From Isoetes taiwanensis (lineage: Eukaryota; Streptophyta; Lycopodiopsida; Isoetales; Isoetaceae): a stretch of 64,000 nt of DNA. Both the position numbers and the translations under genes were made by a program. Below the pieces are notes generated by a model, which had not been told where the DNA came from, ran no database searches, and saw nothing but the letters and a program-made list of their open reading frames with translations. Shown piece by piece: positions 34,841-47,907 of the stretch (the stretch's first letter is position 1; the number at the start of each line of letters is the position of its first letter). The stretch lies in contig JAJEKV010000099.1 in the NCBI GenBank assembly GCA_021234155.1, positions 240,560 through 304,559 on the forward strand, given 5' to 3'.

Positions 34841-35787
34841 TTTGCAGGGTGCGACATGGACCATAGTCCACGATATTAAGGAGTGGGCCTCTTGCATGCA
34901 AGAGGGATATCTTTTGTTGGAATTTCTTCGTGTCAACAATTTTCATAAAGGATTTCAATCACAATTGTTGGGGCAATCATACAACTTCGACCTCCATTTG
35001 TATGGTCCAAAAGATACAATAACATCCTTAAATAGATAGAGAAGGATAACAATAGCACACAAGGTTTGATACATTGGATATTAGAAGCATATGATAGCAT
35101 TTTGAAATAGCATTTTGTAAAAAACCATTTATGATTTAGGGTTCAAGATTGAAGGGTTTAAAATTTATGATTTAAGGATTTCAACTTAAAGTTTATGGTT
35201 TAAGGGGTTTCTTCAGGTTTAGGGTTTTATGTAGTTTAGGTTTCACATGGTATAACTTTTCACCCAAATGCTGAAACTCTAAGCCGTAAGTTGCCACAAA
35301 ATTGACAGCGTGCAAATTCCTCACAAGTCATTGCATTTGCTAATGAACCATTGCACTTGCTAATGAAACATTTGACTAATGAACCATTTAATCCAATGAT
35401 TTTCTCTAAGACAACTTTGATAGCAAATAGATCACTCTCATAAATATCAATGTTTTTACTATGTTCATAAACTTTATTGCTTTTAAAAATCATTTTTTTC
35501 GGTGGTAAAGGCATACATGTTTTATACAAAAATAGTTCAGCATGTTCACATTTAAAAAAAAGGTTTGTTCACATCCTTCATGCGGATGTATATTCTACTG
35601 TCTATAAGGTGGGGGAGTAAGTAGTATCCATGGGAGAAGTGGCTTACATATATCTATTCCTATTTCTACTCAACAATAATGCAATATGCCTGTTTGCCCA
35701 TTTCATCTAAAAAGATAAATCTATTTATAAATTCTATTGTTGCTGCAGAATATAATACCGTAGCCATTCCACACATTCTTGAGAAAT
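34841..35787. other. Helitron interior, no gene seen
   Basis: AT-rich DNA with TTTAGGG/GGTTTA-like words at 35.13-35.24 kb. No coding evidence beyond the helicase fragment. Confidence 0.4.
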
Positions 35788-35816
35788 GCCCGGCATCGCC
35801 GGGCACACGTTTCTAG
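35788..35816 (+). mobile_element. Helitron 3' terminus
   Basis: A perfect GCCCGGC-ATC-GCCGGGC hairpin (35788-35804) is followed 8 bases later by CTAG (35813-35816) and then T. This is the diagnostic Helitron end, with insertion before T. The element would be in plus orientation and would contain the helicase fragment to its left. Confidence 0.75.
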
Positions 35817-36580
35817 TCATCCCCATCTTGGCTAGCCTCTTCAATAGAACACTTCAAGGAGGCGTTTTATGGGTCCAAAGGGGGACTTCAATTTTCCTCC
35901 GTCTTGTTTACATGTACTCAAAGTAAAGGTTAGGCCTAAAGGGATTAGATGGGCTTGATGAAGAAGACTAGCAACAAGCTTTATTGTTGAGACAATTTGC
36001 ACAATATGTGGCAAAGGAGATAATGTCAAGCTTGTATGGGACAAAGGTGTAAAGCTAGAAAAACTTGCTAGGAGTGGTCTATGCCATGGAAAGGAAGGAT
36101 TTTATATGGTTACCTTTGAAGGTCTAATTTAATGTATATGTAGCTTTTTCGGGCATTTACAAAACTGTAGATTACATCATTAGCACATATAGTTATATGG
36201 TATTCAATGTGTGGCCAAGGTTTTGCTAAGCTAGGGCTTAACTCCCTATGGTCATGCTCTCTTCAGATTTCAGTAGACTTCGCTGAATCGTGTATGGCAA
36301 TGATAAAAGCATGGAATGTCTAATTACACCAGCATTCTCTCCCCGAATTACGTCAAACGGCAGCTGCAGCATCCTCCTCCAATTGCTGCGTTCGAAAAAA
36401 AAAGTAAGTGTTGCTAGTTTCCATTTTTTGTGTAGGATCACTCAGTTTAGTTATTATTTCTGGTGGCCAGACTTATGATCCCTCAAGTTCGGTATCCCTC
36501 GATGGAGGAGGCCCCATCAGGTGTGAGAATGAATTTCGAACACTGCAAATTTCTCTTCTACATAATCACTATCTTGATTC
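35817..36580. other. No recognised gene; possible 5' region of the PPR gene
   Basis: Only weak frames. The frame at 36408-36580 does not look like a PPR or targeting peptide and may be 5' leader of the gene that follows. Confidence 0.3.
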
Positions 36581-39002
36581 ATCAGGCTTTATGAAGAAGT
36601 TAGAAAACAAAAATGGCTGGATGATGCACTTAAAACAGCAGAGACTATGCAGAAGCAGAGAATTTCCATATCCAAAGAGCACGTTTATGGCATCTTGCAG
36701 GAATGCAGTAAGCAGAAATGCTTAAGGCATTCTAGAAAAGTGCAATTTCTAATTATCCATACTGGAATGAATTCCTTTCCAATATTCTCCGACCAGCTTA
36801 TACGCTTATTTACTGTTTGCGAAAGATTGGTTGAGGCAAATGCAGCATTCAATGAAGTCTCCATACCGAGTTTATACACCTGGAGTGCCATTATCACAAC
36901 CCATGCCAGGCTTGGTGAAGGTGAGATGGCATTTATTTTGTCCGATAGGATGCTAATGTCAGCTTCAAAGGGCAATAAATATGTTTATCTTGCAGTCCTT
37001 AAAGCATGCACCTTTAGATTAGACATCTTCTATGGGAGACTTATACATAATCAGATTATTAAAGATGGAATCCACCTAGATGTTGTCATAGGAAATACTC
37101 TTACAAATATGTATGCCAAATGTGGAAGCTTAGATGAGGCAGTCAAAGCCTTTGCTGAGATTCCAGATCCTGATGTGTCATTATGGACTGTAATGATAAC
37201 TGGATTTGTACAGCATAGCGAAGGTATTTTGGCCTTGAACTGTTTTGAGGACATGCAAATCCGAGGCATACTTTTAGACAAGGCAGCATTTTTGAGCATC
37301 CTTAAAGCATGTGGAGTCATTGGTAACATTGCACAAGGGAGGCGTATCCATGAACTAGTTGTTGGAAGTCCATTTCAGGCAGATATCATTGTTGGAAATG
37401 CGCTCATAGATATGTATTTTAAATGTGGAAGCTGGGAAGGAGCATATAAAGTATTTGTTGAGTTGTCAAACAAAGATGTGGTATCATGGAGTGCAATGAT
37501 CACTGGGTATGCGGAGCATGGGGAAGGCCTTTTTGCCTTGGGTTATTATCGAATAATGCAACATTCAGGCATAAGTCCAGACAAATTCACCTTTTCGAGT
37601 GTGTTGAAAGCCTGCGGAAAAATTGGTGCCATCAGGTATGGCAGGCACATTCACAATCAAATTGTTACAAATGGGTTACACCTTGACCTTATTGTAGGCA
37701 ACTCACTCATTGATATGTATGCAAAATGTGGGAGCTTGGGTGAAGCACATGAAGTCTTCAACAAATTGATGAACCGAGATGTTATTTCGTGGGGCGCAAT
37801 GGTTGGTGGATATGCTCTCCAAGACGAAGGTTTCTTAGCCTTAGTTTGTTTCGAGGAAATGCAGCAGGAGGGTGTTAAACCAAATGAAGCCATATATTTG
37901 AGTGTACTAAAAGCATGTGCAAAGGCGGGGCCATAGGATTTGGCATGCATGATCCATGAGCAGATTATTGAAAGTAAGCTTTCTTTTTGAACTTTCTGTT
38001 GGAAATACATTGATTGATATGTATACTAAAATGTGGGAGCCTGAATGAAGCGGGCAAAGTCTTTAAAATCTTGTAAACCGAGATGTGGTATCATGGGATG
38101 CAATGATATTTGGTTATGCTCAACTTGGTAATCTCACTTTGACTGAACAGTGTCTTCAAGCAATGCAACAAGGAGGCATTAACCCATCTAACATGACATT
38201 TACCAGCATTTTCTCAGCTTGCAGTCATACAGGGCTCGTGGAACAAGGCCATAGGTACTTCAAATCTATGAGAGAAATCCATGGTGTCACCCCAGACATC
38301 TACCACTGTAATTGCATGGTTGACCTCCTTAGTCGTGCAGGATATTTGATGGAGGCATGTAGCCTACTTCAAATTGTCAAGATGGACATTATTGGATGGA
38401 CATCTCTGCTCACGGCTTGCAGAACATATGGAAATGTACAACTTGGAAGCAAATGTTTTGATCACATTAGACATTTGGATCCATTATATGCGGCTGCCTA
38501 TGTAATCATGTCAGGAATCTATTCAGATGCTTGCATGTGGAGAGATGCTGCAATAATTGAAGAGCTCAGGCAATGTTCTGGTGCTTGGAAGAAACCTGCG
38601 AAAGCATGGATCGAAGTTAACAACACACTCCATGAATTTTCACCTCAAGACAAAACACACCCACAAATTAATGAAATTTCTCTGATGCTGAGACGGCTAA
38701 CTGACAGGATGAAGGATGAAGGATACATTCCAGAAACCGACTTAGTTTTGCGCCAAATATCGACTGAGGAAAAGGAAGATATTTTATCTGGGCATTGTGA
38801 AAAATTAGCCATAGCTTTTGGCCTTCTTAGTACACCTGGGGATACGATCATCCGAGTTACAAAAAATTTACGTATTTGTACAGACTGTCATAAAGCAACC
38901 AAACTTATCTCCAGGACAGAGAAAAGAGAGATTATAATAAGGGACTCTTACAGGATACATCATTTCAGTTATGGATCATGTTCTTGTGGCGATTATTATT
39001 GA
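36581..39002 (+). pseudogene. PLS-class PPR protein with E and DYW domains, frame interrupted
   Basis: Proteins of this class bind organelle RNA, and the DYW domain deaminates C to U. The first block is open from about 36584 to 37933 (ATG at 36647; upstream in-frame LDDALKTAETM also looks like protein). It holds about ten PPR units, such as VVIGNTLTNMYAKCGSLDEA and DVVSWSAMITGYAEHGEG. Shifts at about 37,922-38,084 break one and a half motifs (MIHEQII, VGNTLIDMYTK). The second block (38085-39002) carries RDVVSWDAMI-type and HCNCMVDLLSRAGYL motifs, the E domain, then DYW with HCEK and CTDCH keeping the zinc and catalytic HxE residues. It ends CSCGDYY, not DYW. Long intact frames suggest recent decay, or that a few base errors separate it from a working gene. 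Confidence 0.8.
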
Positions 39003-39731
39003 TAGATTGCTTGAATTGGCTTGTACAGTATGCTCCTTTGTAAAATTGCAGGAGAATTGGGAGAAACAATGCCAGGGGCAACCAAGTTCGTCAAAAAATG
39101 TAATGGCAAAATCTTAGCCATGCCAAACAAGATAGATACTTTCCCATCATCTCAGTCAGCCAGGGAATAAGGGCAGACATATTTACTCCTGGCCTAAGGA
39201 AAACATAGAATCTACAGTGGGAAGCAGATATTTACGAACTGCATGGTGCCAGTTTGATGGGAAAAATCTACACGATGATTTGTACTAAAATGGTACATTG
39301 AAGCACATAGAAAAGATTCAGACGACAGTCATGGTTCATATAACAATAAAAATTAATACTTTCATTATCAATCTAATACACCTCAGGACCATGTTTTCCA
39401 ATATATCGCATTTAAAATTGCACGTCCTCAAACCCGAACCTGGGAAGCTAATTTAAGAACACATTGCATAAACTTGCAAAAATTCTGGTATTGTATTGTA
39501 TTGTATTAATCATATTTTTGTGCATATTTGAGCTGCTTATTGGTTTAAAGGTCTATTTTTATTTTAGGGTCTTCTTTGTGTGTTTTTTGGGTTGCCCCTA
39601 GGGGGCAATCCCTTGTTTATGTGTTAGCATATACCATGAATATGCCAAAAAACTGCTAAAAGCCTGCTGTAGGCTGTAAATGCTCGGTCGTCCCTGTTGC
39701 CAGGCGGCTGTTGTGTATACCGGCTAACCGG
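39003..39731. other. Likely 3' flank of the PPR gene
   Basis: AT-rich sequence without coding signal. A TATTG microsatellite-like run (TTGTATTGTATTGTATTAAT) lies at about 39.49 kb. Confidence 0.4.
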
Positions 39732-39984
39732 AAGTTTGGATGCATGGAGGCCATCGACATGAGAGAAAGTTTGGATGCATGGAGGCCATCGACATGAGAG
39801 AAATGAGTCGAAAAGCGGGAGCCGACGTCAAAACAATGCAATGCAATGGTCTCGAAATGTTGTTGGAAATACGACACCAGATTTCGTCGAAAAGCGGGAG
39901 CCGACGTCAAAACAATGCAATGCAATGGTCTCGAAATGTTGTTGGAAATACGACACCAGATTTCGGTGTTTCTCCTCGACTGAG
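39732..39984. repeat. Two adjacent tandem duplications (35 bp x2, 89 bp x2)
   Basis: A 35-bp unit (39732-39766, 39767-39801) and an 89-bp unit (39807-39895, 39896-39984) are each repeated once, apparently without a mismatch. The open frames on both strands exist because the copies lack stops; the encoded repeats match no family. The identity suggests recent duplication. Confidence 0.95.
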
Positions 39985-41596
39985 AAAAGAGGCGGGAAAT
40001 CATTGCTGCTACTCCGACGATTCTCTGCTAGTCCGATGAGTGCTGTAAGTTTGTCCTTTTTTTTTTGTGTAGTGTAAACTTTCTGCTCGAGCTTCCTTAA
40101 TTGTTCTTTGCAATGGAGTACGTGGCTTTGTTACAGGACCAGAACCTGATTATCGAACTTCATTACCAGGACCGGAACTTCATTACTAAGCAAAGCTGAA
40201 CTGCATTACCAGGATCAGAACTTTATTATGGGGCATCAGACAAGGTATTTGATATTTGAAGTTTGCAGAATAGAGTTGTTTTTTGAATAAAATATTAGGT
40301 TCCGGCCTATAACTCTGCCCTGTAATTGGATCTGGGTCTGAATTCATAAGTTGCGATCCTTCTCCAAATTTATTATCCCCAGGGTCTGAATTCATTATCT
40401 TCCAAATAATCTGAATCATTCCTTCCAGAGTTATTGACGTTGAAAATAGACTCTTGGATCTCTGTATCAGCTATCGGAAGAGCCTTAATATGGAGAGATG
40501 TGATTCTACTCTTACCAAAGCTGAAGAAGGGTCTGCTGTAAGAAGGGTCTGTGATAAGTGAATCTGCCTCCATGTATTTTGCACATACTATCCTTGCATT
40601 TTGAACATACGAGAGCTTTTGAGTCACCAACATTGGCAATCAGCAATGCAAGCAGTCGATCCAGACTGCAACTTTTTCTTCTCTCATGCACATCTCAAGA
40701 ACAATGGATCAATGTCCACAACTGCAGATCTTATTGCCTCCAAAAGGACATCAGTAACTTCACTTGCATTCTCTTTGCTTCCACAAAATGTATCTGTATC
40801 AGATAGTTGTGGTAAAGATGGAATTGCTTCTGATTCTGATGACGCCATTAAGTAAGCAGAGATATCAAGTCTTGCAGTGCAGGTTAAGTAACCAAGATAA
40901 GTCTACAAGGGCTACACACTGATACTTAAAGCCTTTGTCTTTACATGTCTGATTCCACATCTAGAGCAACAGCATCCAGCACAATAAGATGTTTCTAACT
41001 AATTTGACATTGGGCATGTTGCATGCAATGCTAATTGGCAGTATATGCAAAGGCATACCCAAATGTGTTGCAGCATGCGCACTATACCCAAATGTGTTGC
41101 AGCTCATCTCCATTCGAATCCCATGTTGCATCCGATGAATCCTGCTCAGTACAAATCAAGCTTCAGTACAAATTCGTAATAGCAAAATCAACCTGGAGAA
41201 AAATGAGAAATCAGTGTTTGCATGTAACTGCTGATTGGAAAGGGATGAGATTTTCCCAAGACACATTATACCTCTCTATAACAAATCGATAAAAAACTCG
41301 AACACAAGCATTAAGGGTTCCATGTCCACGATAGCTTCCAGGTAAAGATGTTCTTTGCAAATGATTAAAATGGAGTTGGAATGGCCAAGGGAAGCAAGAA
41401 GAATCTTCCTTCTTAAGATACATATCAGGTTATCGTAGATGGTTGCAGCTAGTAAACTGAAGATAATATTGGTTTTCAGATGGATCAGAAGGTTAGATGT
41501 ATAAGCAAGAAGCATGGCAGATTAACCGATTTAGAGATCCGGAACAAAAGGTGACTACAGCACCAGTCTGGGCTAAGATTTATGCGTGAATAAACA
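39985..41596. other. No recognised gene
   Basis: Weak frames at 40558-40860 and minus 40639-40373, without motifs. A CCAGGA(CC/TC)(A/G)GAACTT word recurs near 40.14-40.21 kb. Confidence 0.35.
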
Positions 41597-43672
41597 ATGG
41601 CAGATGCTTGGAAAATGAGCATTTCAAGGAGGAGCAGGATTGCTTGGGTTGTGGGTGTGAAGCTCAGAGCAGAGTGCAGGGATATGCTTACTTGGATCGT
41701 GGCCAAGCTTGCACAACTAAGGGATCGCGTTATTGCTATTCATGTCACTCGTCCTGCTGCTGATCCAGGCAAGGCCTCGAGTTTCTATAAATTTAAATTC
41801 GTTCCTCTTTTGGTAGAATGTCAAATTATGCAGGCTGATTAACAATAGAACTTGCAAAAAATTTCTTATTTTAGATGTTGTCTACTTGTTGCTAAATCGA
41901 CCTTTCATGAAACAGATTCTAAACTTGATACGAGGGTCAAGAAGGATCTAGATGCTACCTTTCAGGACGTACTTAGAGTTTACCAAAGCATCTGTACCAT
42001 TAAGCAGGTGAATTGCAGCATTATTTTTATAATAACACGAAATGTGAACCTATAGGTTCGACTTGATATCAAGGTGGTACGAGGTCCATCACTTAGAAAA
42101 GCACTAATTGAAGCATGTAGAATAGAAGCAGCAGATAAGCTCATTTTGGGCACTGATAAGCACCATTCTATCAGGTACTTTTAATCCTTATTACAATGTA
42201 GTTTAACATTTTCCAACGAAGGCACTAACAAACCTCTGCAGATTATCTGAATCACTTGCCAAATACTGTGCTAAGCACCTTCCATCTGATTGTTCAACTA
42301 TTGTAGTAGACCAGAACAAGATTGTCTTTCTCAAAAGTGGCACATGAAACTGCTCTGGTAAGACATAATCGTTATTTGGAACCTTTTACGTACTCTAACT
42401 GGTGCATTGGTATTTGATGTGCAGGTTTTCCCACACCAAAGAGCAGCAAGAAGCAACAGGGTCAATCTAAAGAGAAGAATGGTCGCAATATAAATGCTCC
42501 ATGTTCGCCTTCTTATGTCTCAACCTACAATGAAGGTACTACAAAGTGTTTTGTATGAGATTCAGAGAACAGCTGGAATCCCATTTACTCAAGTTTTTTT
42601 TTTAACAGATGGCAAGGGATCACATGGGAATGACAATGTTGGATGGCCTGATATGCTTAGGGACACAATTAAAGATTCACCAAGTAACAGGCATGTTGCA
42701 CACCCAAGGGAAGGTTACAGGTTTCATCTTCGCTGCTTAGTCGATTGTATCAGGGTTATGTTGTCCCTCCAAGCCCAGGCATCATAAAGGGTGTTTGTCA
42801 AAATATTCAACTGGAAAATAATAATATCGTGGCTAATGGATGTCTTCCAATGTCGGAAGTACCTTCAGAGACTGATAAAAAACATGTAGGGCTATCAAAG
42901 ACAAAATTTACTAGGAAATTGAGACTTCTTTCCCAGAAAAATAATTGTACATGCTTCAAATACGAGGATCTCGAGAAAGCAACATGCAAGTTTTCTTTAG
43001 GTACTACACTCTTATCCTAGCATGCATTATGTCTTTAAGATTTAGCTCACTATATGGACATGGTTTTATAATGTTGTCACAAAATCTTGTCGGAACTGTA
43101 GGATGCAGTAAAGTGTACAGGGTATATTAAATGATGGGAAGGTAGTGGCTGTTAAATGCTTGAATGAAGGTGCTGGAACGAACGAAGAACTTCTGACAGA
43201 AGTAGAAATTCTCAGTACTTTAAGCCACCCTAATATTGTGAATTTACTTGGTTACTGTGTGGATGGAGGAAGTCAGCTTATCCTCTAATGCGAACCTGGA
43301 AGAGAATCTTTCTGGTAAGTGAAAAGCATTCATTGCATGCTCCACATTGCAACATCGTTTTTACTTCATATTTTGCAGGGAAAGATCTCAAGTCGATGTT
43401 GCCTTGAGAAGCAAGATTTAGAATTGTTGTGGATGCTGCCAAAGCTCTCTGCTATTTGCATGACTCATGTCCACGACCAATTATTCATAGAGATGTGAAA
43501 TCGAGAAATATAATCGAGAAATGCGGATGATTCTAAAGATGAACACCATTGATGATGCTTGTGCATTCAGATTGCTTGTGCATTCAGATATCTGACTTTG
43601 GACTTGCATAAGTGGGCTCCATCAAATTCATCCCATATTACATGCCCAGATGTTGTTGGAACTCTAGGGTAT
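41597..43672 (+). pseudogene. USP-domain receptor-like cytoplasmic kinase, broken
   Basis: The first exon starts MADAWKMSISRRSRIAWVVG and gives a universal-stress-protein N-terminus (VGVKLRAECRDMLTW, LRDRVIAIHV). Later exons give SICTIKQ, VVRGPSLRKALIEACRIEAA (42074 on), LGTDKHHSIR, then after an intron LSESLAKYCAKHLPSDCSTI (42242 on). A linker follows, then a protein-kinase domain: CFKYEDLEKATCKFSLG (42955), KVYRGILNDGKVVAVKCLNE (43112), EVEILSTLSHPNIVNLLGYC (43201), [16 protein letters not shown] (43470) and ISDFGLA (43590). This order is typical of plant USP-RLCK proteins. The VAVK lysine, HRD Asp and DFG are still present. Stops (LIL*, MLP* for Trp), lost exon joins and frameshifts break it, and the kinase C-lobe is absent. 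Confidence 0.8.
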
Positions 43673-46482
43673 GAACACTAATAACTTTTATCTACAAAAT
43701 GTCATCTCACACATACTAACTCACTTGTTCACAATCTCGCTCCTGAATATACATATGTAAAGTGTTTTTGTTACATAAATTCTTGGTTATGTATTTGAGG
43801 GAGAAGCATCACGGATGCATTGAAGAACATGCTCTTTAGGAGTGTTAAAACTGAATTTTGCTTGTGATTTGTTCGTATAGCAAGACGTTGCAGTGCAAGC
43901 CTGCTGTAGGTAAGGGCAACCAATGCACCTTTACAGAGATGAGAAAAATTTGGCAGTTTTACATGTTTCTTCATTGCTATGCATTCTTCATCACACTGCT
44001 CATGAAGCTTGTAAATTACTGAGAACCTTATGCTCAGAGCAAGATTTTATCAATTTCATGAAAATAGTCAAACCTGACTTTTCCAGGGACGACTAATTTC
44101 ATGATCTTGGATTTGTGCATGCTCTATGAACCCATGTTCATATGTTTATATTCTGCAACTACCTACACAAACTCAGGTATGTAACTACTTACTACAATGA
44201 AAATAAGCAAGATCGTTGGATTAAGGTTTCTTTCCTGAATTGAAACTTAAATGTTAGGAGAATGCATGGTATTTTAAGATGGTTCAAATGTCTTTTGTCT
44301 TCTGTTTAATGTGCATCCTTTTTAGCCTCACCATAGCTTGTGCAATGGCAAGGTTAGATTACTTTATTACTTGTTTTCTTTGAGCTAAGGAGGTCATAGG
44401 TTTGAAACTCGACTCAAACATTTGGGTGATGATTGTACTTGGATGATGATTGAACGTAGAGAAACTCGACCCAAGTATGCAAAATGCTATGTTAGCATTG
44501 GGATGATGGTCATTTGTACAAGATCTATATAGTTGTCATAGCCATTCGATGATGATTATACATATGTTCATATACTCGACTTGATGGTAACAGTCAGGTC
44601 ATGTGCAAGTAGTATTTGATTGCTTTGGCTTGGCTTGCTGATGGGGTCTGTGGGGTATGGGATAAAGTTTTGAAAAGGTTGGGGCCCATTATATAACGAT
44701 AAGGATCCGCCCTTTTGGTGTGTTGCTTAGCACTAAGAGATTACTTCTTTATATTTGCTATCACAACCAAGGTTCAATTAGTGGCAACCACCACCATGTA
44801 ACTAACTAACTTTCGCACCATGTTGTGGATCATGTATGTTACTACAATTTCAACTTGCACAATCCGCTACATGCCATTTGTGACCCTAATAATTCGGTTC
44901 CAATTCAAACATGTATGGAATATATCCAAATACCCAAGCGAAAATACGTAGTTCCACATCATATAGAAATGCCCCATGTTGAATGTTTATTTCCTTATCT
45001 AATACAATCATGTGATGTGACTCATTCAACGGTGCTATAGATGAAGACCTATAGCTTAAAATATTGGGAGTACTAGGAAGTGCTGACATTGCGACGTTTG
45101 GAGTTAGGCTATGCATCAATGTTTCATTCCTCTACAAAACCTGCTCCTCAGATGTTTGAAGCTCTCCGTGACAAAAAAAAACCAATCAAAGGTCTTCAAG
45201 GAGTTCTCTCATTTCTATGCTAACAAAACATGTATTTTCATTCTCTGCTCTATTACACTTGTCCTTATGCTTCTGCAATACTTCTTTCATGCCAAGCACC
45301 AAAGGTTTCTTTGGGCCAATTCCAATAAAATCATGGTATCAAGTATTCTATTGTCTAAAAGTAGCAATTTGAGTTGATTGTCAAACATGACTTTGAACTA
45401 TGATTTAAGCCACTTCACCCTCTAGCCATAGAGGGCAACCCTCCGTGCGCAGCACCTTGTTCTTAATGGTAACAAGAAAAAAATGGATCAAGTTGTTTTT
45501 GGGTAATTTTGTTTCGCAGATACAATGTTGCTTCTATCTTGTCGTGGTGAGACAGTCGGCTCGATCCCTTCTTACAGAGGACGACGTCTACGGCATGGAG
45601 CGGATTTCCTTCACTATTGGGTATGTATTGATTGGCCCTCAAATCCGGGGCAGAGTTTATGGCTGGCTAGGTTTTACAAGTATTTTACTCATGTACTTGT
45701 TTCTCAAATCTGTATGCAGGCAGATTCTTTTTACTTGTCTCATTTCTATAAACACTGTACATGTCAATTCTGTCACTCCAAACAATGGTTACGCTTTAAG
45801 CTTAAAACATAGTTGGGATATGATCTAACCCCGAAATCGACCGCCAGAGTCGACCATCGAAGAAAAACGCCCACCCGAAATACCGGAGAATCGGCTTAGT
45901 TAAGGGTTGTGGGTTCCGGCGGGCTAGGCCCCTTTTTTCTACAATAATTGCAAAATCATTTGTCATATCCAATTTATATCCAATATAAGACACCAATAAG
46001 ATTGCACAATCATCTTTATATTGTGGGAGGGTATTCAAGCAAAGGTTGAGAGTAAGATTTTGGTGTAGTATTGTATTTGAGGTCGTATGAATATGGGATC
46101 CGAGGAGCTTATTGCCAAATTTTGAGCAGCTTAATTTCATGAGTCTTTCTTAGTCGTTCTCTCGATGGTTGAAAAAAGGAATTTCTTTTGTGCCGGAAGT
46201 AGAAAGGTGGTTGGTGAGGACATGACCTCTCGCACTGATTGGCATGTCGATTCTTGTGGATGTGCTTGGTGGGACATTGAAGGAGCATTCAAGTTATGGA
46301 GCGTCTTGAGGGCTTTTGCCTTACCGGGATTATTCTTGTTTGGTCATTTGGGTCTTGCATATCCTCCTCCAGCCAATTATGGAGCAGCATGAGAGGCCCG
46401 GTTATAAGAGAGAATTTTGCAAGAGTTGCTCCAACAGATAACAAGGAGAAGGTTGACTTTGACATCTTAAAATGCATTGTAC
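43673..46482. other. No recognised gene
   Basis: The kinase C-lobe is not found here. Scattered frames such as 45111-45377 and 46165-46392 are unassigned. One short stretch (about 45095-45230: LRRLELGYASMFHSSTKPAP) looks protein-like in one frame but has no family I know. Confidence 0.35.
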
Positions 46483-47180
46483 CTAACTCATCATGCATTT
46501 CTTCATTTCCCTCTTAGGTACACTACCATGGTCAGAAGGGTTGCTACCTTCCTCATCAACTATAAATTTCCTTTTTTGGATCCTAGCACTTTTTGGTTCA
46601 TCTGTTTTTGTTTCCCTAGACTCCTGCTCATTAGGGCTACCATCGTCCTCAAGATTATTTGTTTGCTCACACACTTGCTCAAGCTCAACCAGAAGTGCAT
46701 GTGGCATTGATTCATCACAACCTACAGCTACACAATCCATGTTAGCCAACACAAACGAAAAGCAAATTAAGTACCACTTATGGGCTGCACTTTAGCTGGA
46801 CATGCATGGTGTATTCATCACTAAAAGCAAGGCCACACAATTCACAAGTTCTAGAAACAGAAGTTACAAGAAAGTTATAAATATCTATGGTGATGTTGAT
46901 GGCCTGCAGTTTTTTATTATTCTGTAGCACATAAATTTGAGCGATCTTTGAATGCCATTTTAAAATGCTTACATCATATGAAGCTAGCTAAATCCCATTT
47001 CAAGACCGAAACTTCATCAACCATACAGTTGTACTTGCCTCTATCCATACTCTCCAAAGTCTGCTCGAGAAGACCCCTTAACAAGTCCTCCTCAGTCTTG
47101 AAATTTGCAGCTTGCCTCTGATATTCAACATCATCTTCAAATTCATGCTGGTCCTTTTCTTCAAGTGAGCTAAATGACAT
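46483..47180 (-). pseudogene. Acidic protein remnant, unknown
   Basis: Two minus-strand frames have protein-like composition: 47180-46974 (EEKDQHEFEDDVEYQRQAAN, then LLRGLLEQTLESMDRGKY) and 46752-46483 (acidic, KT/KR-rich). They may be exons of one gene; the gap shows no clear splice pair. I recognise no domain. Alternatively these are chance frames in low-complexity DNA. Confidence 0.3.
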
Positions 47181-47330
47181 AGCAGTGGCACATAAATCCC
47201 TGAAAGGGAAGGGCTATGATACAGGATGGAATGCCTTTGGTAGATTCCGTGGATTTCATGAATTTTTTGCTTTGAATCTAAGCATGGGTGATGATATTTT
47301 ACACAGATGCAATGAGGAGGTTGAATAGGT

Positions 47331-47907
47331 ATGGAGCTGCTGATAGGAATGGGAGTCGCTGATGACTCAGACAATGAAGACTCGAATTTGCAAGGGGTGG
47401 AGGAAGAAGAAATTTTCATACAGCTCAAACAAGAGATGATACATGCTGCTGCACTCAAGAAGGTCCTCAAAAGACCAGAGGCGTGGTCACACAAGAATCT
47501 GAGGCCTTTTTTTATGAATCTTTACCACAAGTGGCAACAAAAAAGAAGCCCATGTTCTAGAAACGGGCACTGGACTTCACCAATTACCGGTTAAGAGACT
47601 TGACCTTCTTGAACATTTTGGGCAGGAATCCGTTTTGGATTTAACCATTCAAGATCCGATTGACGACAAAGAACAAAGGAAATACCAAAGACTCAGATCA
47701 GACCACCTTTTTGAAGATATAAGTACTGGATTGGGATTATCTTTTTTGTTTATCTTCTGCTTTCTTTTGTTCACCTCTCCATCTATGGGGATTGTGAGTA
47801 GAATATTATGATAGGTAGTATACTACTGATGGTATACACCATGACTATGTAAGTTTTAACTTATGAATACAACAACACCTTACCTCCAAAAAAAAAAAAA
47901 AAAAAAA
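47331..47907 (+). pseudogene. Retroposed-looking sequence with A20 tail
   Basis: A frame at 47331-47594 reads MELLIGMGVADDSDNEDSNL, then EEEEIFIQLKQEMIHAAALK. After a frame change it continues as PVKRLDLLEHFGQESVLDL then KYQRLRSDHLFEDISTGLG (to about 47745). About 150 bp later come ACAACAACACCTTACC and 20 uninterrupted A (47888-47907). A coding-like body without introns plus a poly(A) tail fits a processed pseudogene or a LINE 3' end. The protein is not recognised. No clear target duplication was found. Confidence 0.4.
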
